From the NCBI GenBank assembly GCA_015520735.1, contig WAPN01000021.1, forward strand, positions 1 to 64,000: a stretch of 64,000 bases of DNA, read 5' to 3'. The DNA comes from Desulfurococcales archaeon (GTDB taxonomy: Archaea; Thermoproteota; Thermoprotei_A; Sulfolobales; Desulfurococcaceae). The first letter of the stretch is position 1; each line of letters opens with the position of its first letter. Shown one piece after another: positions 60,541 through 64,000 of this stretch. The notes under the pieces are model-generated. The model saw only the letters and a list, made by a program, of their open reading frames with translations, was not told where the DNA came from and did no database searches. The position numbers and the translations under genes are program-made.

Positions 60541-61518
60541 ATGGACCGTAAGGAGAAGTATATAGTCGTCGCATTCGGCGGTAACGCGTTCCAGACCAAG
60601 GGAGAACGCGGCACCCCCGAGAACTACTGGAAGAACGCCTACAAGAGTGCCGAGTTCCTCGTAAAAATACTCGAGGAAGGCTACAAGGTCACAATCACAC
60701 ATGGTAACGGCCCACAGGTAGGTATTATCGCCGAGTGGATGCTTGCCGGCAAGAAGCTCAAGAACCTAGATGTAATGACCCTCGACATTGCAGGCGCCAT
60801 GAGCCAGGGATGGCTCGGATACCTGATCCAGCAGAGCCTATACAACAAGCTCAAAGAAAAAGGACTACTTAACAACGGGAAGATCAAGGGGATCGTCACA
60901 ATCGTGACGCAAACCATAGTTGAGAAAGACGACCCGGCGTTCCAGAACCCGACAAAGTATATCGGGCCATGGTACGATGAGGAGGAAGCTAAGAAGCTCG
61001 CCAAAGAATTCGGCTGGACAGTAAAGCCTGACCCACGCGGCGGCTGGAGAAGAGTAGTGCCCTCACCTGACCCCAAAGGCCACGTAGAAATAGAAGCTAT
61101 AAAGAGGCTTCTCGACGAAGGATTCATCGTTATAGCCAGCGGTGGAGGAGGAATCCCAATATACTTTGACGATAAAGGATGGCTCCACGGCGTAGAAGCC
61201 GTGATCGACAAAGACCTAGCCGGCGAGAGGCTAGCAACAGCAATCGGTGCCGGGACCTTCATGATACTCACCGACGTAGAGAAAGTATACCTGAACTACG
61301 GGACACCGCAGCAGAAGCCAATCGATGTAATGACTGTCAGCGAAGCAGAGAAATACTATAAGGAGGGCCACTTCAAGCCTGGAAGCATGGGGCCCAAAGT
61401 ACTAGCAGCAATAAGGTTCATCAAGAATGGCGGTAAACAGGCAATCATAGCTCATCTATCACAGGCATACGAGGCACTCAAGGGCAAGACAGGAACAAGG
61501 ATAATACCCGACCAGTAA
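60541..61518 (+). CDS. arcC: Carbamate kinase
   Basis: 325 residues of the amino acid kinase family: [78 protein letters not shown] and [14 protein letters not shown]. The enzyme makes ATP from carbamoyl phosphate and ADP in fermentation of arginine, agmatine, allantoin or purines; in some hyperthermophiles the reverse direction is argued. ATG 60541 follows GGTG. It lies between the YgeW-like transferase and the SsnA-like hydrolase. Confidence 0.92.
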   Translation: MDRKEKYIVVAFGGNAFQTKGERGTPENYWKNAYKSAEFLVKILEEGYKVTITHGNGPQVGIIAEWMLAGKKLKNLDVMTLDIAGAMSQGWLGYLIQQSLYNKLKEKGLLNNGKIKGIVTIVTQTIVEKDDPAFQNPTKYIGPWYDEEEAKKLAKEFGWTVKPDPRGGWRRVVPSPDPKGHVEIEAIKRLLDEGFIVIASGGGGIPIYFDDKGWLHGVEAVIDKDLAGERLATAIGAGTFMILTDVEKVYLNYGTPQQKPIDVMTVSEAEKYYKEGHFKPGSMGPKVLAAIRFIKNGGKQAIIAHLSQAYEALKGKTGTRIIPDQ

Positions 61519-61533
61519 TAATGTATTAAACCT

Positions 61534-61562
61534 AATCCTTTTTCTCTTCTCCTTACTATTTA
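61534..61562 (+). terminator. T-rich terminator after carbamate kinase
   Basis: CCTTTTTCTCTTCTCC about 20 bases beyond the stop codon, a pyrimidine-rich run typical of archaeal termination. Beyond it, TATTGTATAAG is repeated twice near 61571-61592, meaning unknown. Confidence 0.35.
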
Positions 61563-61686
61563 TGAGGTATTGTATAAGTATTGTATAAGAATATAATACC
61601 GATTCTAGTGTTCAACATTCCTGCTTTTCTTCATGATAAGATTATAATTTCGTCACGCTAAGATTTCATTTAGGCAAGGTGGTATC

Positions 61687-63075
61687 ATGAAGGAAAAGGT
61701 CTCAATTCTTATAAACAACGGACTAGTAGTGACGATGGATGATAAACGCAGAATAATACCCGATGGCCACGTCGCCATAAACGAAGACAGGATCGTAGGC
61801 ATAGGTAAGGGAGACGGCAAGGACAAGTATGATGCTGAGAGGGTGATCGATGCAAAGAAAGGAGTAGTAATGCCTGGATTCCTATGTGCGCACACTCATT
61901 TCTACGGAGAACTACTACGTGCAAGCCCCTGGTTCGCCAAAATAGAGCCACCCACTGACTTCATCCAGAACCTGCAGAGAATATGGTGGGCACTGGACGT
62001 ATTGCTAACCTACGAGGACGCATATGCTGCAGCACTCATAGGTTCTCTCGACTTCGTCAAATCAGGGACAACAATGTTCTTCGATAACATAAGCAGCCCC
62101 AACGCGATCGAGGGCGTGCTCGACCACATGGAGAAAGCGGTAAACGAGGTCGGTATACGAGGAATACTCACATTTGAAGCTACACAGAGGCGTAGCATTG
62201 AGGAGGGAATCAGGGGGGTAAAGGAGAATGAGCGCTTCATTAAGAAAAACAATAATGATCCATCAAAACTTGTGAAGGGCGCAATATATTTACATGCAAG
62301 CTTCACCGTGACAGATGACCTGTTCAGGATGGCCCGTGAGATCGCCGACAAATACGGTGCACTACTCTCAATACATGTAGAGGAAGGACTTGTAGACGTG
62401 TACCATAACATGGAGAGATATGGTGTAAGACCTATAGAGAGGATGCATAAACTCGGATTCCTAGGCCCGGACGTTATACTAGTACATGTCGTCCATGCCA
62501 ATAATGACGAACTGAAACTCATAAAGGAAAGCGGAGCACATGTCGCACATAATGCCATGAGCAATATGCTCAATGCAGTAGGTGTACCGAGAATACCATT
62601 AATGATAAGGATGGGGATTAACGTTGGCATAGGCAATGACGGATATATCTTCGATGTGTTCGAGAACATGAGGACAACTTACCTCATACACAAGGTATGG
62701 AATCTCGACCCAAGACTCATGACGCCACAAGAGATCGTCGAGATGGCGACAATAAACGTCGCTAAAATGTTCGGCGTGGAGAAAGAGCTCGGAAGCCTGG
62801 AAGCGGGCAAGAGAGCCGATGTCATAATAATCAGGCCTGAACTACCGCCAACACCCGTTAATGAGAACACCGTGTATGGTCATATCGTCAACACGTTCAC
62901 GGGCAAAGACGTTAAAACAGTAATTGTTAATGGCAGAATAGTTATGGAGGATAGAAAAGTTCTAACAATAGACGAGGCCAAAGCTCTCGAATACGTCCAT
63001 AGAGTTGTCGAGAAGCTCTGGGACAGGCTGCTTAATGAAGGCGAGTATCAGCTGGATGTTCTTGACAAAAAATAA
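61687..63075 (+). CDS. SsnA-like aminohydrolase (amidohydrolase superfamily)
   Basis: 462 residues. Metal site: FLCAHTHFYG (HxH), LLSIHVEEG, ILVHVVHAN and VGIGNDGYIFD (Asp). PTDFIQNLQRIWWALD, SGTTMFFDNISSPNAI, HNAMSNMLNAVG and DVFENMRTTYLIHK follow bacterial SsnA block by block, including the WW-Leu-D segment. SsnA acts in the anaerobic purine/urate breakdown cluster with YgeW, YgfK and YqeA (carbamate kinase). Close alternatives are chlorohydrolase-like or MTA deaminases. Own promoter likely; ATG behind AGGTGG. Confidence 0.8.
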   Translation: MKEKVSILINNGLVVTMDDKRRIIPDGHVAINEDRIVGIGKGDGKDKYDAERVIDAKKGVVMPGFLCAHTHFYGELLRASPWFAKIEPPTDFIQNLQRIWWALDVLLTYEDAYAAALIGSLDFVKSGTTMFFDNISSPNAIEGVLDHMEKAVNEVGIRGILTFEATQRRSIEEGIRGVKENERFIKKNNNDPSKLVKGAIYLHASFTVTDDLFRMAREIADKYGALLSIHVEEGLVDVYHNMERYGVRPIERMHKLGFLGPDVILVHVVHANNDELKLIKESGAHVAHNAMSNMLNAVGVPRIPLMIRMGINVGIGNDGYIFDVFENMRTTYLIHKVWNLDPRLMTPQEIVEMATINVAKMFGVEKELGSLEAGKRADVIIIRPELPPTPVNENTVYGHIVNTFTGKDVKTVIVNGRIVMEDRKVLTIDEAKALEYVHRVVEKLWDRLLNEGEYQLDVLDKK

Positions 63076-63230
63076 ATATTCAATACATTTTTATATTTTT
63101 TATAACTCTTTTATAACCTCATATTTATACTGATCTATGCCATGATCCATATAGGTATTCTATATTAATGAATATATAAATCTAAAATGTTTATATAAAA
63201 ATTACAGAGTGTAATAGTCCAGTATTAAAC

Positions 63231-63239
63231 ATTTATATA
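63231..63239 (+). promoter_or_regulatory. Promoter of cren7
   Basis: ATTTATATA preceded by AGTATTAAAC, about 58 bases before the ATG at 63297, giving a leader of roughly 35 bases with GGTGAT as ribosome site. The wider region 63076-63275 is very AT-rich and shows repeated TTTATAT runs, but no gene. Confidence 0.45.
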
Positions 63240-63296
63240 CTGATAGGAAAAAGTTAAATAACCCATAACACTCTAATGTATAGTACGGTGATAGCA

Positions 63297-63485
63297 ATGG
63301 TCGCGTGCACCGAGGCAGTCAAGGTCAAGACCCCCAGCGGGAAGGAGGTAGAGCTAGTACCCAAGAAGGTATGGCAGCTTAGCCCTAAGGGCAGGAAGGG
63401 CGTTAAGGTAGGACTATTTCAGGACCCCGAGACCGGCAAGTACTTCAGGGCCAAAGTACCGGACGACTACCCGATCTGTGGCTAA
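63297..63485 (+). CDS. cren7: Cren7 chromatin protein
   Basis: 62 residues. Conserved crenarchaeal architectural DNA-binding protein with an SH3-like barrel: [50 protein letters not shown] cover nearly the whole family consensus. It binds the DNA minor groove, bends and stabilises it, and is among the most abundant chromatin proteins. ATG 63297 fits the GGTGAT site and the family N-terminus; an in-frame ATG at 63276 would add seven residues. This is the strongest marker that the window is from Crenarchaeota. Confidence 0.95.
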   Translation: MVACTEAVKVKTPSGKEVELVPKKVWQLSPKGRKGVKVGLFQDPETGKYFRAKVPDDYPICG

Positions 63486-63490
63486 ATAAG

Positions 63491-63503
63491 GAACTTTTTT
63501 ATA
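63491..63503 (+). terminator. T-run terminator after cren7
   Basis: GAACTTTTTTATA six bases beyond the cren7 stop codon, a seemingly efficient archaeal terminator expected for a highly expressed single gene. The rest of 63504-63660 shows no gene. Confidence 0.45.
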
Positions 63504-63663
63504 AAAACATATCCTAAACAATTTTCTCGCGTCTTGGTGAAAATTTGTGGTTCCAACATTATTTTCACGGATATTCTTCTAATCGGTTTTGAAACACGTT
63601 TCTTAACATTCACACCGGATAAACCAATAGTTTATACCACACATGTAGTCATTTGATAGGGAT

Positions 63664-63673
63664 GCTTATATAG
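63664..63673 (+). promoter_or_regulatory. TATA-type promoter of the dihydropyrimidine/dihydroorotate dehydrogenase gene
   Basis: GCTTATATAG, 53-62 bases before the ATG at 63726. GGGGGT at 63714-63719 is the ribosome site and selects ATG 63726 over the in-frame ATG at 63711. Confidence 0.5.
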
Positions 63674-63725
63674 AAACCACGAATATGATTTAATAGTGCA
63701 GCTCATTCTCATGGGGGTATACTAC

Positions 63726-64000
63726 ATGCCAAGCCTCGAAGTCGAGATAGCAGGTCTAAAGCTAAAGAACCCATTAATGAATGCCGCCTGTCCTATATCT
63801 AGAGACGCGGAAACCATGAAGATACTGATCGACAACGGTGTTGGCGCAGTTGTTGCCAAGACCATAAGCGTTAAACCAGCAATAGTACCGCGTCCAAGCA
63901 TGGGCGTTGTCGATAGAGGGCTGGTAAGAGCTCAAATACTGAAAACTTATGGTCCCGGCGACATAAGGATTGTTAACGCGGACAGCGGCAACTATAGATT
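63726..64000 (+). CDS. Dihydroorotate/dihydropyrimidine dehydrogenase family protein, start only
   Basis: The first 91 codons; the gene runs off the window. MPSLEVEIAGLKLKNPLMNAACPISRD, GVGAVVAKTISVKPAIVPRPSMGVVDRGLVRAQ and IRIVNADSGN show the FMN-binding TIM barrel start of dihydroorotate dehydrogenases and of PreA-type dihydropyrimidine dehydrogenase (LKNP...AxxP, KTI, then the N-terminal part of the flavin site). Because it follows YgeW-, carbamate-kinase- and SsnA-like genes, a catabolic pyrimidine/purine role is attractive, but biosynthetic PyrD cannot be excluded from this fragment. Confidence 0.75.
   Translation, partial: MPSLEVEIAGLKLKNPLMNAACPISRDAETMKILIDNGVGAVVAKTISVKPAIVPRPSMGVVDRGLVRAQILKTYGPGDIRIVNADSGNYR

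Noticed and set aside
53766-61518. Complete arginine deiminase pathway
   Set aside because: Ornithine carbamoyltransferase and carbamate kinase are present but no arginine deiminase or arginine/ornithine antiporter gene is seen in the window.

Overview
The window is from a hyperthermophilic crenarchaeote (Thermoproteota, most like Desulfurococcales). The evidence is a Cren7 chromatin protein at the right end, an ESCRT-III/CdvB paralogue, a crenarchaeal-type XPF nuclease, Taw1, Hel308, AglB, mevalonate-pathway genes, GGTG-type ribosome sites, many TTG/GTG starts and TATA/BRE-style promoters. Genes are packed, with frequent 4 to 35 base overlaps. I saw no rRNA, no CRISPR array, no intact integrase and no transposase.

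Left accessory region (1-5056). An intact tRNA-Arg(CCG) gene at 4979-5056 is followed leftwards by three progressively decayed copies of its 3' half (560, 1580, 3970). Each copy is attached to the same set of spaced hexamer boxes. The segments between copies carry small cargo: a TumE-like toxin pair, a broken UPF0175-like antitoxin, an AT-rich ArsR regulator with a split ArsP-type permease, and a VapBC-like pair. A frameshifted vapC lies at the outer edge. I read this as a stack of integrations at one tRNA gene whose recombinases are lost.

Core region (5095-53618). Going right: a bacterial-type MetRS; a B12/radical SAM operon under an ArsR-like regulator with a palindromic operator; a fluoroacetyl-CoA-thioesterase-like protein; a M55 peptidase; a THUMP protein; a DUF47 protein; and two complete ECF-type ABC transporters (13337-15813 and 22394-25153). 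Between them are Ogt, a DUF364 protein, class II HMG-CoA reductase, a Thi4-like flavoprotein, an AglH-like transferase and XPF. Just before the second ECF operon is a threonine-synthase-like protein that has lost its PLP lysine and gained a winged helix, a candidate ligand-sensing repressor. Next come a protein disulfide oxidoreductase/DtxR operon with a perfect palindrome, a tandem ParB/SerK-like protein, Taw1, a HAD hydrolase, a probable C/D box sRNA, a bacterial-type SpeA arginine decarboxylase, radical SAM proteins, an MscS-related channel, Hel308, MoeA, a nitrilase, an amidohydrolase, mevalonate kinase, an Mrp/NBP35 ATPase, a CdvB paralogue and the oligosaccharyltransferase AglB.

Right region (53766-64000). 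Ornithine carbamoyltransferase, an MFS transporter and a coiled-coil protein precede a set that resembles the bacterial anaerobic purine/urate-degradation cluster: a YgeW-like knotted carbamoyltransferase, carbamate kinase, an SsnA-like aminohydrolase and, after cren7, the start of a dihydropyrimidine/dihydroorotate dehydrogenase. A HhH-GPD DNA glycosylase translationally coupled to a radical SAM protein sits inside this set. The likely logic is that carbamoyl phosphate released by the transferase is turned into ATP by carbamate kinase. This is inference from homology and gene order.
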